Source: JBGPLJ01 sp035644395
Lineage (GTDB): Bacteria; Pseudomonadota; Gammaproteobacteria; Steroidobacterales; Steroidobacteraceae
Direction: 5' to 3'
Assembly: GCA_035644395.1 (NCBI GenBank)
Contig: DASQOR010000031.1
Span: 43,113-107,112 of the forward strand
DNA: 64,000 nucleotides
Position numbers and translations under genes: made by a program. Each line of letters begins with the position of its first letter. Position 1 is the first letter of the stretch. A model generated the notes under the pieces. It was not told the DNA's origin. It made no database searches and saw only the letters and a program-made list of their open reading frames with translations. Positions 39,816-49,324 of the stretch are shown piece by piece.

Positions 39816-42800
39816 GTCGATACCTCGATCGCCGGTTGCGATCTGCGCGCCTGCTGCCGGGCATGCATGAGCCGCATGAGCGCCGGAATCAGGACGAGAC
39901 TGAAAACAAGACTGACGACCACGCCGCCGATGTTCACCGCGGCGAGGCCGCGATAGATGACGCTGCCGGGACCGGGATTCACCGCCATTGGCAACGCCCC
40001 GAGGGCTCCGGTGAGCGTGCTGGCGAAGATGGCGCGCAGGCGCTGGTTGAGCCCCGCGCGAATGGCCCCCTCGATGTCCGCGCCTTCCGACTCGGCGCTG
40101 CGCACGGCGGCGACCAGCAGGATCGCGTGATTGATGATGACGCCGATCATCATCACGAAGCCAATCATGGAGAGGAGATCGAGCGCCTGGAACTTCACGA
40201 CATCGAGCAAGCGCAGGCCGAGCACGCCGCCGATCAGCGAGAGCGGCACCGTCAGCAGCACGATGAGGCTGTCGCGCAACGACTTGAAGAGCGCCGTCAT
40301 CAGGAGCAGCAACACGACGATGGCAAGCGCGAACACGCGGCCCATGGTGTGCAGCGTCTGGCTCAGGCTGTCGGCGCTGCCCGCCATGCGGATGGCGCCG
40401 TCGGCCGGCATGATCGCGTGCAGTTTCGGCAGGATGTCGTTGTCGATCTTTCGCAGCGCCTCCTCGAGCGAGAGCGAGGCCGGCGGATCGATGGTGAGCG
40501 TCACCGTGCGGCGGTGATTGAGCCGCCGGATCGCCGGCGGCCCGAATTCCGTCGAGAGCTGCACGAGCTCGCCGAGGCGGACGACCAGGCCGGAAGGCGT
40601 CATCAAGGGCGCGTTGGAGAGATCCTCGGGCGTCGTGCCGTCGCTCGCCCGCATCATGATCGGCAGGCGCGTCTTGCCGTCGAAGTATTCGCCGAGCCAC
40701 GCACCCTCGCCCACCGTGCGAATGACCGTCCCGAGCGTCGCTCGATCCCAGCCGACCTCCGCGATGCGCCGGTCGTTCGGCTCCGCCCGCAATTCGAGTT
40801 GCGACTCTTCCGGATTCGGAAAACTCTGGACCGCGGCGCCCGGGAACGCCTTGTCGAGGAGGTTCCGCCCCTCGACGGCAGCGCGGTTGAGCGCCACCGT
40901 GTCTTCGCTCTGCAGGTGGATCCCGATCGAGCGCGCGGAGCCGCCGATGCCGGAGAAGAGATCCCCTTCGAATGCGAACGCGCGCGTGTCCGGCAGGCCC
41001 GCGATGATCTTGTCACGCACCAGCGTCTCGAGCTCGCCGATTTTCGTCTCGTCGACGACGCGGGCGCCGATCGTGCCGCCGCCCGGCCAGGTGATGAGAT
41101 ACCAGTTCTTGAGTCTCGGCTCGAGCTTGCCCTCCATGTAAGGCTGCATGCGCTCGAGGAGCTTCGGCGAGAGTTCCCGATTCACGGCTTCCGGGCTCAT
41201 GCCCGGAGGAAACTCGAAGAAGGCGTCGATCGCCGCGCGCTTGACCGGCGGCAGGTAATCGAGCGGCGGAAGCATCCACCAGCTGAGGAGCAGAGGACCG
41301 ACGAGCAGCCCCGCGATCCAGCCGACCTGCTGACGGCGCGTCCTAGTCACGTGCAGGACCCATTCGGTCAGGCGCGGCCAGCCGTGCCCGTAGCCGGTCG
41401 GCTTCATCGGCCGGTCGAGGAAGTAGCGCAGCGCGACCGGCAACATCGTCAACGCCACGAGCACGGACACGGCAACGGCGATGGAGATGGTGAGCGCGAG
41501 ATCGCCGAAGAGCTGGCCTTCGACGTCCTTCAGGAAAAGGACGGGCACGAACACCGCAATGGTGGTGGCGGTCGAGGCGATCAGGGCGCCGGCCACCTGT
41601 TTCGCGCCGGTCCGCGAAGCATCCGCGATCGACAGGCCCGATTCCCGCAGGCGCACGACGTTGCCCGAGACGACGATCGCGCCCTCGACCACCATGCCGA
41701 CCGCGAAGGCGAGGCCCGCGAGCGATATGACATTCAGGCTGCGGCCAGTCAGGTCGAGGATCGTGAACGTCGCGCACAGGCACACCGGAATGGTCGTCGC
41801 GATCAGGAGCGTCACGCGCCGTTCGCGCATGAACCACCAGACGACGATGAGCGCAAGCAGTGCGCCGACGAAGAGGTTTTCGGTTAACAGGTTCACCGCG
41901 CGATGGATGAAGAGCGAGGCGTCGAACGATTGCTCGATGCCGAGGCCCTTCGCCTTCAGCGGTCCGTCGCGAAGCTCGGCGACCACGGCCTTCACCGCCT
42001 CGAGCGTCGCGAGCACGTTCGCGCCGTTCGCGCGGATGACCCTGAGGCCGATCGCCGGATTGCCGTTCTGGTAGGAGAAGAACGTGCGCGCCGGCGGGCC
42101 CACGTCAATGGTCGCGACATCGGAGAGCTTCACCGGCCGGCCGTCGCGCCACGCGAGCACCAGCTCACCAAGCTGCGATGGGGCGAAAAGGCCCGTAAAA
42201 CGCAGCGTGTACTGGCGACGCCCGACGTCGAGCTGGCCGCCGGAAACGTTGCTCGCGGTTGCCGCCCGGGCGGCAATGTCCGGAACCGCGATGCCATAGG
42301 AGGCGGCGCGCGCGAGATCCACCGTGATTCGCACATCGTTGGTCGGACCGGCATTGACCTCGACAGCCGCGACGCCGGGCACCGCTTCGATTCGCGGGCG
42401 CACCGTGTCTTCAATGAAGCGCTCGTACGAGTCGATCGGGCCGGGTGTGCCTGGCAGGAGTTGCACGAAGAAAAACGAGAGCTGCTCGTTGGTGTTGCCC
42501 TGCCCGCCGAGCGTCACGATCGGCCGGTCCGCATCGGGCGGCAGCGGCGGCAGCCGGTTCAGCCGGCCGATGACTTCGACCAGCGCATTCTTCATGTCCG
42601 TGCCGATCGCAAACGTCAGGTTGACGCCCGCGAATCCGGGGCCCGCGTTGCCCTCGACTTCTTCGACGCCCGACAGCCCTTGCAGCACGCTCTCCAGCGG
42701 CTCGAGGAGCGCCGATTCCACTTCCTCCGGTGACGCGGCGCGCCAGCCGGCCTGGATCGAGATCTGGGGCGCGGTGATGTCCGGAAAGAGCTGCAGCGGA

Positions 42801-42895
42801 AGACGGGTAACGCTAAGGGCGCCGAGCAGGCCGATCAGAATGGCGATGACTGCCACGCCCACAGGACTGCGGCCAGACCACGAAACGGATTCCAT
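39812..42895 (-). CDS. RND efflux pump permease with non-standard proton-relay residues
   Basis: A 1027-residue AcrB/MdtB-like permease: a first helix, a periplasmic porter domain, six helices, a second porter domain, five helices. Typical motifs are VTRLPLQLFPDITAPQISI at the start and GLAFAVGMVVEGAIVVSGNV in helix 4. In AcrB the helix-4 pair is Asp407-Asp408; here it is Glu-Gly. The helix-10 lysine position reads Asn in GVIINHAILLV. Related pumps often have other substitutions at these sites. The gene lies 125 bases after the AGE-epimerase gene on the same strand and may be an independent transcript. A weak inverted repeat (AACCCTT/AAGGGTT, 42938-42970) lies in that gap. Confidence 0.85.
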   Translation of the reverse strand: MESVSWSGRSPVGVAVIAILIGLLGALSVTRLPLQLFPDITAPQISIQAGWRAASPEEVESALLEPLESVLQGLSGVEEVEGNAGPGFAGVNLTFAIGTDMKNALVEVIGRLNRLPPLPPDADRPIVTLGGQGNTNEQLSFFFVQLLPGTPGPIDSYERFIEDTVRPRIEAVPGVAAVEVNAGPTNDVRITVDLARAASYGIAVPDIAARAATASNVSGGQLDVGRRQYTLRFTGLFAPSQLGELVLAWRDGRPVKLSDVATIDVGPPARTFFSYQNGNPAIGLRVIRANGANVLATLEAVKAVVAELRDGPLKAKGLGIEQSFDASLFIHRAVNLLTENLFVGALLALIVVWWFMRERRVTLLIATTIPVCLCATFTILDLTGRSLNVISLAGLAFAVGMVVEGAIVVSGNVVRLRESGLSIADASRTGAKQVAGALIASTATTIAVFVPVLFLKDVEGQLFGDLALTISIAVAVSVLVALTMLPVALRYFLDRPMKPTGYGHGWPRLTEWVLHVTRTRRQQVGWIAGLLVGPLLLSWWMLPPLDYLPPVKRAAIDAFFEFPPGMSPEAVNRELSPKLLERMQPYMEGKLEPRLKNWYLITWPGGGTIGARVVDETKIGELETLVRDKIIAGLPDTRAFAFEGDLFSGIGGSARSIGIHLQSEDTVALNRAAVEGRNLLDKAFPGAAVQSFPNPEESQLELRAEPNDRRIAEVGWDRATLGTVIRTVGEGAWLGEYFDGKTRLPIMMRASDGTTPEDLSNAPLMTPSGLVVRLGELVQLSTEFGPPAIRRLNHRRTVTLTIDPPASLSLEEALRKIDNDILPKLHAIMPADGAIRMAGSADSLSQTLHTMGRVFALAIVVLLLLMTALFKSLRDSLIVLLTVPLSLIGGVLGLRLLDVVKFQALDLLSMIGFVMMIGVIINHAILLVAAVRSAESEGADIEGAIRAGLNQRLRAIFASTLTGALGALPMAVNPGPGSVIYRGLAAVNIGGVVVSLVFSLVLIPALMRLMHARQQARRSQPAIEVST

Positions 42896-43020
42896 GACTG
42901 ATATCCCTCGGGCTCCGACGGGGACTCGGGTGCCGCGAACCCTTCAGATGCTAGTCTCGCCAAAAGGGTTGCACCGGCCTGATGCGCCGGGCCGTTGCGG
43001 GGGTGCGGCGTGGCGAAGGG

Positions 43021-44178
43021 CTAGTTGACGGAATCCGCCAGTTCTTTGATCGCCGCGACGATGTGATAGAAGCTGCTCGCGGGCGCCGGTTCGTTGACGA
43101 AATCGTTCTCGAGCGTCAGCCGGTCATGCCACAGACCGGTCATCCTGGTATCGAGAAAGCGGCGAAAACCCTGCACGGCCGCGTCCGCCATGGCCCAGTA
43201 ACGTGCCTCGCCGGTCAGGCGCGCCGCGATCAGCGCCGCCTTGATGCGCTCGGTCTGCGGCCAGAGCCGTGCCGTTCCATCCTTGACCGAGAAATCGTCG
43301 AGCAGTGAATTGATGGCGACGCCGCGCCGCACACCGTGCTGCTCGCCCACTTCGATCAGGCGAAGCGCGACGGAACGCGCCGGCGGATGACCGCGCTCGC
43401 TCCAGCGCAACAAGAGCCACGCCCACTCGAACTGGTGCCCGGGCTCGACGATCTGGCCGGCCGTGCCGGCAAACGGACGCCATTGCGCATCGAAGGTCTC
43501 GCGCAAAGCGCCACTCACGGGATCGACGAAATTCCGGAGCGCGAGGCTGGCGATTTCATCCGCGAGCATGCGCCAGGCCGGGTCATCGTCGATGGCGAGC
43601 CAGGCAAGGCTCGCTTCGAAGAGATGCATGTGCGGGTTCGAGAGGAGCGGCAGGCGACCCGGCAACCCGGTGTCGAATCCGAAGTTCGACCGCTTGAAGT
43701 ACCTATATATAAGAGTACGGAGCCCGGCCGCCTCTTTGACATAATCTGGACGCGGCCCGAGAACACGCTGGCTTTCGGCGAGCGCCAGCAGCGCGAACGC
43801 CTGATCGTAAAGGACTACCCGCTCATCGAGAGCCGCGCCCTCAGGATCCGCCAGCGTGAAGAAGAATCCATCCGGTCGGCGGTACTTGGCGAAGAAGAAG
43901 TCGAGAGCGTGCGTGACCGCATGGGCGGCATCCCCTTTCCAGCCAAGCGCCGGGGCCATGGCAAAGGCGTATGCCTGGCGCGGCTGCACGCGGGCACGAC
44001 GCGCCTCGGCGAGAGGCTGGCCTTCCATCGTCAGGCGCTCGTGAAATCCCCCGCGCACGAGGTCCATGCCATGCGTCGACCACAGTGGATAGGCTGAATC
44101 GCGCAGCCAGGACGCAAGCTCGGCGTGAGCGATCGTCAGCGACAAGCGCGTGTTTCGACCCGTGGGATCGCTGGCCAA
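43021..44178 (-). CDS. AGE-family sugar epimerase/isomerase (possible mannose isomerase)
   Basis: A 385-residue protein with the alpha6/alpha6 barrel typical of N-acylglucosamine 2-epimerase relatives. Markers are RVQPRQAYAFAMAPALGW, ERVVLYDQAFALLALAES, NPHMHLFEASLAWLAI with an active-site histidine, and EPGHQFEWAWLLLRW with the catalytic His, then RLWPQTERIKAAL. Family members interconvert mannose/fructose, mannose/glucose or GlcNAc/ManNAc. With a fructokinase-type kinase and GH2 in the locus, mannose to fructose is the most economical reading (inference). A short AT-rich patch with rare codons (about 43701-43720, ATA and AGG) interrupts the GC-rich coding. Confidence 0.8.
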   Translation of the reverse strand: MASDPTGRNTRLSLTIAHAELASWLRDSAYPLWSTHGMDLVRGGFHERLTMEGQPLAEARRARVQPRQAYAFAMAPALGWKGDAAHAVTHALDFFFAKYRRPDGFFFTLADPEGAALDERVVLYDQAFALLALAESQRVLGPRPDYVKEAAGLRTLIYRYFKRSNFGFDTGLPGRLPLLSNPHMHLFEASLAWLAIDDDPAWRMLADEIASLALRNFVDPVSGALRETFDAQWRPFAGTAGQIVEPGHQFEWAWLLLRWSERGHPPARSVALRLIEVGEQHGVRRGVAINSLLDDFSVKDGTARLWPQTERIKAALIAARLTGEARYWAMADAAVQGFRRFLDTRMTGLWHDRLTLENDFVNEPAPASSFYHIVAAIKELADSVN

Positions 44179-44196
44179 TCGATCGCTCCTATCTCG

Positions 44197-45474
44197 TCAA
44201 TGCGAAGTTCCGGTCGCCGCACGGGTCACCGACACGACGGGCGCCCGGGCGGAACTGAAAGCTACGAACGCGATGGCAATGTACGCCGCCAGCGGGATGA
44301 AGAATGCGGTATTCAGGCCGACGCTGTCGACGGACCGTCCGACGATATAGGGCAGGATCGCGCCCCCGATGATCGCCATGCACAGGAGGCTCGAGGTCGC
44401 CGCGGTCGAGGCTGTCGACCGCTCGAGCGTCACGGTGAAGATCACCGGAAACATGATGGAGTTGAAAAGCCCGACCGCGAGCGCCGCGTAGCCAGCGACC
44501 GTGCCGGACCCCTGGGTCACCGTGAAACAAAGGATGGCCGCGACGATCGCGAAAATCGTGAGAAGCCTTGGCGCTGACACTTTGGTCAGCAACCAGCTGC
44601 CCGCAAATCGACCGACCATGGCGCCGCCCCAATAGTAGAGCCCCGTCATCTTGCCGGCTCGTTCGAGCGTGACATCGAGGACATCGGGACGATTCAGAAA
44701 ATTCGTCATCAGGCTCGCGATCGACACCTCGGCGCCGACGTAAAGAAAAATGGCCACCGCGCCAAGGACCGCCCATCTGGAGCGGAACGCTTCGAGCACC
44801 GATGAATGTGCACCGGTGGCCGTCGGCGCCGCGTTCGCCATGCGCTCGCGCGAACGCCAGAAGTAGACAACCAGGACGACTAGCACCGCCGCCAGGATGA
44901 AATACGCGAGATCGATCTTCTGCAGCGACTCCGCGCGCACCGCCGGCGTGATTTCCACGGCACCTTCGCTGAAGAGGCCTCCGCGAAGCATGATGTGCGC
45001 GCCCATCCAGGGGCCGATGACCGTGCCGAGCGAATTGAAAGCCTGCGACAATACCAGCCGGAAGTGAGATTGCTCCGGCCGGCCGAGCGCCGCCGACAGG
45101 GGATTGGCCGCGACCTGCAGGACCGTCATGCCACTCGCGATGATGAAGAGCGCCACCAGCACGAGGCCATAGCGGTCGGCATGCGTTGCCACGGGCATGA
45201 AAAGGCAGCCCGCCACCATCGCGAGCAGCGCGAACACGATGGCGCGTCCGTACCCGACACGCGCGACCAGCGCACCGCCCGGAATCGAAACGATGCCATA
45301 CGCGATGAAGAACGCGAATTGAGTCAGCGTCGCTTCGGCATAGTTGAGGCTGAAGATCTTCTTGACGGCTGCGACCAGCGGATCATTGATCGAGGTGACG
45401 AAACCCCACGCGAAAAAGAGCGTCGTCACGGCGATGAACGCGGCCAGGAGGCCGCCTTTTTTCTGCTCGGTCAT
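44197..45474 (-). CDS. FucP-like sugar MFS transporter
   Basis: A 425-residue transporter with twelve helices in the fucose/glucose-galactose permease group. The start FIAVTTLFFAWGFVTSINDPLVAAVKKIF holds the FAWGF motif with the conserved Asn-Asp nearby, and QFAFFIAYGIVSIPGGALVARVGYGRA follows. LQVAANPLSAALGRPEQSHFRLVLSQAFNSLGTVIGP contains the NxxxxxLG pattern of the family. Sugar/proton symport into the cytoplasm is expected. It lies 18 bases before the AGE gene, and 37 bases follow the ROK regulator, so the four genes probably share a transcript. Confidence 0.83.
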   Translation of the reverse strand: MTEQKKGGLLAAFIAVTTLFFAWGFVTSINDPLVAAVKKIFSLNYAEATLTQFAFFIAYGIVSIPGGALVARVGYGRAIVFALLAMVAGCLFMPVATHADRYGLVLVALFIIASGMTVLQVAANPLSAALGRPEQSHFRLVLSQAFNSLGTVIGPWMGAHIMLRGGLFSEGAVEITPAVRAESLQKIDLAYFILAAVLVVLVVYFWRSRERMANAAPTATGAHSSVLEAFRSRWAVLGAVAIFLYVGAEVSIASLMTNFLNRPDVLDVTLERAGKMTGLYYWGGAMVGRFAGSWLLTKVSAPRLLTIFAIVAAILCFTVTQGSGTVAGYAALAVGLFNSIMFPVIFTVTLERSTASTAATSSLLCMAIIGGAILPYIVGRSVDSVGLNTAFFIPLAAYIAIAFVAFSSARAPVVSVTRAATGTSH

Positions 45475-45511
45475 CGATCCCCCGGAAGTGTGAGTGCGCG
45501 TCGCTGTCCAA

Positions 45512-46729
45512 TCAGTCGCCCGCTGTTTTCATCAGCGCGAGGCGCGTCGGCAGGAGGCGGTGGCTGAAAGGCAAAATGGCGGCGCCAACGGCGGGTGCGT
45601 CATCCGAGGTCGCGGCGCGGGCGACCGTCGCAATGGCTGGAATGGAAAACGCGTAGGCCTGGAGCCGCTGGTTGAGCCGCTCGGCGAGCCGGTCGACCAG
45701 CGTCGCGGGCAGACGCCCGCCGATGAGGATCGCTTCCGGGTTGATGAGGCAGTTGATGGCCAGCAGCGTATCGACGAGCGTCTGCGCCGATGCCTCGATC
45801 CAGGCATCGACAATGCGGCTGCCCTTCTCATCGAGCCGCGTAAGACCCCGCGGCGAAGCGACGTGGATGCCTTCAGCCGCGAGGCGGCTGTAGATGGCGG
45901 AGAGCGACACCATGTTCTGCAACTGGCGCGGCTGGCCGGTCTCATCGCGGCCGCGTAGCCAGCCGAGCTCGCCGCTGCGGCCGCTCGCGCCACGGAAATA
46001 GTGCCCGTCGATGACAAGGCCGCCACCGAGCGCTGCCGTGATCAGCACATAGAAAAAGCTCTGGTATTGCTGGCCGAGGCCGAACTGCATCTCGCCCATG
46101 GCGGCCGCCGCGGCATCGTTCTCGACGAAGATCGGAATCGGCAGCGTCCGCGCGAGCAGCCTCTCGATCGAGACCGAGCCCCAGATCGAATAGTCGGAAG
46201 GCTGGTCCGGCAGGTCCGCGCGCTGGATGTCGTCCGGAAAAGCGACGCCGATGCCGACCAGCTGCTTGATCTCGATGTTCGCCTTGTCGAGCAAGTGCCC
46301 GATCGAGCGGCGGAAGAAGGTCTGCACGGTGTCCGGCATCGCGAAGCTGATCTCGCGCGAGGAGCGCGCGCGCACCCGGCCTTCGAAATCGAGCACGACG
46401 AGCGTGATGTGGTCGCGGTCGACGTTGAAGCCGATGGAAAAGCAGCTGTCGGGATTGATCTTGAGCTTGGTCGCCGGCTGCCCTCGCCCGCCCTGCCGCC
46501 GCCCCGCCTCCATGATGAGGTTGTCGTTGAGGAGGCGCTTCGTGATGTTCGCGATCGCGGGCGGCGTGAGCCCGGTGATGTCGGCGAGGTCCGTGCGCGT
46601 GATCGGGCCGTTCACCCGGATGGCGTGCAGCGTTACCCGCTGATTGTGATCGCCCGCGCGCTCAAGATTGGTGCCCGAGAGGTGCAGGCCGCTCGTGCGG
46701 CCAAGGTCCTCGTCGTTCTTCTTTTTCAT
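45512..46729 (-). CDS. ROK-family transcriptional regulator
   Basis: A 405-residue NagC/Mlc-like repressor. An N-terminal winged helix (NQRVTLHAIRVNGPITRTDLADITGLTPPAIANITKRLLNDNLIMEAGRRQGGRGQPATKLKINP) precedes a ROK sugar-kinase fold with VENDAAAAAMGEMQFG and ALGGGLVIDGHYFRGASGRSGELGWL. Such repressors release DNA when a sugar or sugar phosphate binds. The HxxGxxGE-type zinc cluster of NagC (CxCGxxGC) is missing; RGRDETGQP stands in its place. I start at ATG 46729; ATG 46768 overlaps the kinase stop and is also possible. AT-rich palindromes near 52.66 and 52.77 kb are candidate sites. Confidence 0.8.
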   Translation of the reverse strand: MKKKNDEDLGRTSGLHLSGTNLERAGDHNQRVTLHAIRVNGPITRTDLADITGLTPPAIANITKRLLNDNLIMEAGRRQGGRGQPATKLKINPDSCFSIGFNVDRDHITLVVLDFEGRVRARSSREISFAMPDTVQTFFRRSIGHLLDKANIEIKQLVGIGVAFPDDIQRADLPDQPSDYSIWGSVSIERLLARTLPIPIFVENDAAAAAMGEMQFGLGQQYQSFFYVLITAALGGGLVIDGHYFRGASGRSGELGWLRGRDETGQPRQLQNMVSLSAIYSRLAAEGIHVASPRGLTRLDEKGSRIVDAWIEASAQTLVDTLLAINCLINPEAILIGGRLPATLVDRLAERLNQRLQAYAFSIPAIATVARAATSDDAPAVGAAILPFSHRLLPTRLALMKTAGD

Positions 46730-46760
46730 CACGCTGGAATGGCGGACGGGGCCCTCATTG

Positions 46761-47708
46761 TCAAGCATTTTTGTCCGACACGGCTTTGGCGAATGGGCGC
46801 ACGGCGCCGCCTGCATCGGCCGCGATGGCCAGTGCGCCGAGCGGTCCGGCAAGGTCGCCGAGGCTCGGCGGCACGACATAGCTTGCGAGGTCCCGCGAGA
46901 TTTCCGGCGCCACGATATAACCCGCGAGGCTCCGTTCGAGTGCCTTGCGGACACGCACGAAGAGGTGCTGCTGGGCATTCACCACACCGCCGCCGATGTA
47001 GATGCGGCGCGGCCCGGTCGCGAGTACCAGGGCGTGCAGGAGCTGGCCGAGCGCATGGGCAACGCTCTCCCAGACCGGGTGATCGGCCGCCAGGCGGTCC
47101 GGCGGCATGCCGACGCGAGCTTCGATGGCAGGGCCGGAGGCGATGCCTTCGACGCAGTCGCCGTGAAACGTGCAGCAGCCCTCGAACCGGTCGCCCGCCA
47201 TGCGCACCGGCCGCAGGTGACCGAGCTCGGAATGCGAGATGCCGAAGACCGGGCGGCCACCGACGATCGTGCCGACGCCGACGCCCGTGCCGACCGTGAT
47301 GTAGGCGTAGTCGTTGAGGTCCTTCGCCGAGCCCCAGCGGCCCTCGGCGAGCGCGGCGCCGTTGACGTCGGTATGGATGCCGACCGGCACGCCGAATTTG
47401 CGCCGGAAGCGGCCGGCCATTTCGGTCTGGCTCCAGCCGACCTTGGTCGTCGACGTGACGAACCCGTACGTCGGCGATCCGAGCTTGAGATCGATTGGGC
47501 CGAATGAAGCGAGGCCGAGCGCGCGCACCGGGCCATGCTGCTGGCGCCAGCGCTCGAGGATGGTTTCGATCTGCCGCAGCGTCTGCTCGCGTTCGCCCGT
47601 GGCGACGCGCTCCTGCGCGCGGATATCGCCCGGCCCGGTGCCCAGGATGCACACGCATTTGGTTCCGCCGAGCTCGACCCCCGCCAGCAGATTCGTCGAA
47701 GTCGTCAC
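46761..47708 (-). CDS. ROK-family fructokinase-type sugar kinase
   Basis: A 315-residue kinase starting at GTG 47708 (TTSTNLLAGVELGGTKCVC). The phosphate loop is GVELGGTK, TVGTGVGVGTIVGG lies near 138-151, and SHSELGHLRPVR (about 158-169) carries the zinc-ligand His. CCTFHGDCVEGIASGPAIEAR (178 onward) is the Cys-x-x-His-x-x-Cys zinc site that marks ROK fructokinases such as the one in the Bacillus glucomannan operon. Phosphorylation of fructose is therefore favoured over glucose. An in-frame ATG-type start far upstream overlaps the halogenase and is rejected. It ends inside or just before the regulator start. Confidence 0.82.
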   Translation of the reverse strand: MTTSTNLLAGVELGGTKCVCILGTGPGDIRAQERVATGEREQTLRQIETILERWRQQHGPVRALGLASFGPIDLKLGSPTYGFVTSTTKVGWSQTEMAGRFRRKFGVPVGIHTDVNGAALAEGRWGSAKDLNDYAYITVGTGVGVGTIVGGRPVFGISHSELGHLRPVRMAGDRFEGCCTFHGDCVEGIASGPAIEARVGMPPDRLAADHPVWESVAHALGQLLHALVLATGPRRIYIGGGVVNAQQHLFVRVRKALERSLAGYIVAPEISRDLASYVVPPSLGDLAGPLGALAIAADAGGAVRPFAKAVSDKNA

Positions 47709-47724
47709 TCGGGGCGCGCCTGGC

Positions 47725-49302
47725 TCATGGGTTTCGGCCGGAAACGAGCTTCCAGCCCTTGGCCGTAGCCGTGTCACCCTGGGGCGCATCGCGAAAAAAG
47801 CTGTCGTGCGCCGGCGCCGCCGCGACGTTCGCCGCAACCCGTGCGCGCACCTCGCTCATGATGATCTTCACGCGCTCGAAATCGACCGTGTCGACCATCG
47901 GGCTGTAGTCCTTCGGCCGGATGCCCATGCCGTCCAGCACGAAGAACCAGCTGAGGTCGGTGAAGAGTTCGTAGCGGTGCGGAAAGATCCGTCCCGTGCG
48001 CCGGTAGATGTCCATGCGTGCGGCGAGGCTGTCGGGAATCGCCATCGACCGGCAGTACTGCCAGAGCGGCGAATCGACGCGCTCGGTCGCGCAGTAATGC
48101 AGCACGATGAAGTCGCGGACCCGCTCGAACTCCTCGATCAGTTGCTCGTTGTAGTGTGCGATGTTCACCGGATCGAAGCTCTTGTCCGGGAAATGATCGA
48201 TGAGGCTGTAGAGCCCGCTCACGACGAGATGGATGCTGGTCGATTCCAGCGGCTCGAGGAAACCCGAAGCCAGGCCGAGCGCAATGCAGTTGCCGTTCCA
48301 GAACTGCTTGCGCCGGCCGGTCGCGAAGCGCAGGAATCGCGGATCCGCGAGCGGCTCCTGCCCGAGAACGCCGAGGAGATCGTCCAGGGCCGCGTCATCG
48401 CTGACATGCGAGCTGCAATAGACGTAGCCGTTGCCGACGCGGTGCTGCAAGGGAATGCGCCATTGCCAGCCCGCCGGCCGCGCCGTCGACAGCGTGTAGG
48501 GCGTGCGTGGCCCCGCGTGTGCCGTGGGCATGGCCACTGCGCGGTCACAGGGCAGGTAGCGCGTCCAGTCCTCGTAGCCGGTCTTGAGCGTGTCCTCGAT
48601 GAGGAGCCCCCGAAACCCGCTGCAGTCGATATAGAGGTCGGCCGCGTGCCGTCCGCCATTCTCGAAAATCAGTTCGTCGATGAAGCCGTCGGCACGCCGG
48701 GTCGCGCCGACCACCTTGCGTTCGAGGCGCACGACACCGAGATGCTCGGCGTAGCCGCGCAGGTAACGGGCGACGAGCGTCGCGTCGAAGTGCAGCGCAT
48801 AACGCAGCTCCTGGGCGATGCCGAGGGAATTGCCGGGAAAGATGAACTTGTTCGCCTCGCCCATCGCCTTTTCCAGGCTGAAGTGCTCGACGGCGGGCTC
48901 GAGGCCCTGCGCCCGGGCCTTGTGCCAGAAGTGGTAGAAGGGATGGCGGTTGATCTGCGTGCCGAAGACGCCGAAGGGATGCCAGTACTTGTGACCAGGG
49001 CGCAGCCAGTCCTTGAAGGCGATGCCGAGCTTGAAGGTCGCCTGGGTCTGCTCGACGAAGTTGTTCTGGTCGATGTCGAGGAAGCGCAGGAAGTCGAGGA
49101 TCGGCGGAATGGTCGCCTCGCCGACGCCGACCGTGCCGATCTCCGCCGACTCGATGAGTTGAATGGAACAGGTATTGCCGAGCAGGCGCGCCAGCGCGCT
49201 CGCCGCCATCCAGCCGGCCGTGCCGCCGCCTACGATGGCGATACGGCGGATGCGCCGGTCGGCTGCGGGGTTCTCGACCTCGTGCGGGCGGTGTTCGGTC
49301 AT
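47725..49302 (-). CDS. Flavin-dependent tryptophan-halogenase-like protein
   Basis: A 525-residue FADH2-dependent halogenase homologue. FAD motif GGGTAGW at 25-31; catalytic lysine K91 in TFKLGIAF; the class motif WQWRIP at 279-284; glutamate E353 in EPLESTSIH. All residues needed for hypohalous-acid chemistry in PrnA-type enzymes are therefore present. No flavin reductase or biosynthetic cluster is adjacent. The gene lies between a TonB receptor and a fructokinase, a setting seen for halogenases of unknown substrate in Caulobacter and Xanthomonas relatives. It may modify an imported glycan-linked aromatic or have lost halogenation. The second homologue at 63296 shares long blocks of identity. 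Confidence 0.85.
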   Translation of the reverse strand: MTEHRPHEVENPAADRRIRRIAIVGGGTAGWMAASALARLLGNTCSIQLIESAEIGTVGVGEATIPPILDFLRFLDIDQNNFVEQTQATFKLGIAFKDWLRPGHKYWHPFGVFGTQINRHPFYHFWHKARAQGLEPAVEHFSLEKAMGEANKFIFPGNSLGIAQELRYALHFDATLVARYLRGYAEHLGVVRLERKVVGATRRADGFIDELIFENGGRHAADLYIDCSGFRGLLIEDTLKTGYEDWTRYLPCDRAVAMPTAHAGPRTPYTLSTARPAGWQWRIPLQHRVGNGYVYCSSHVSDDAALDDLLGVLGQEPLADPRFLRFATGRRKQFWNGNCIALGLASGFLEPLESTSIHLVVSGLYSLIDHFPDKSFDPVNIAHYNEQLIEEFERVRDFIVLHYCATERVDSPLWQYCRSMAIPDSLAARMDIYRRTGRIFPHRYELFTDLSWFFVLDGMGIRPKDYSPMVDTVDFERVKIIMSEVRARVAANVAAAPAHDSFFRDAPQGDTATAKGWKLVSGRNP

Positions 49303-49324
49303 CTACATCCCTCGCAAAGGACCT

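Noticed and set aside
39701..41887. 728-codon plus-strand frame opposite the RND pump gene.
   Set aside because: Low-complexity Arg/Asp/His-rich translation with no motif. It is a shadow of the conserved pump frame.
42938..42970. AACCCTT/AAGGGTT inverted repeat between the AGE and RND genes as a terminator.
   Set aside because: The 7-base stem with a 19-base loop and no T run is weak; noted only within the RND entry.
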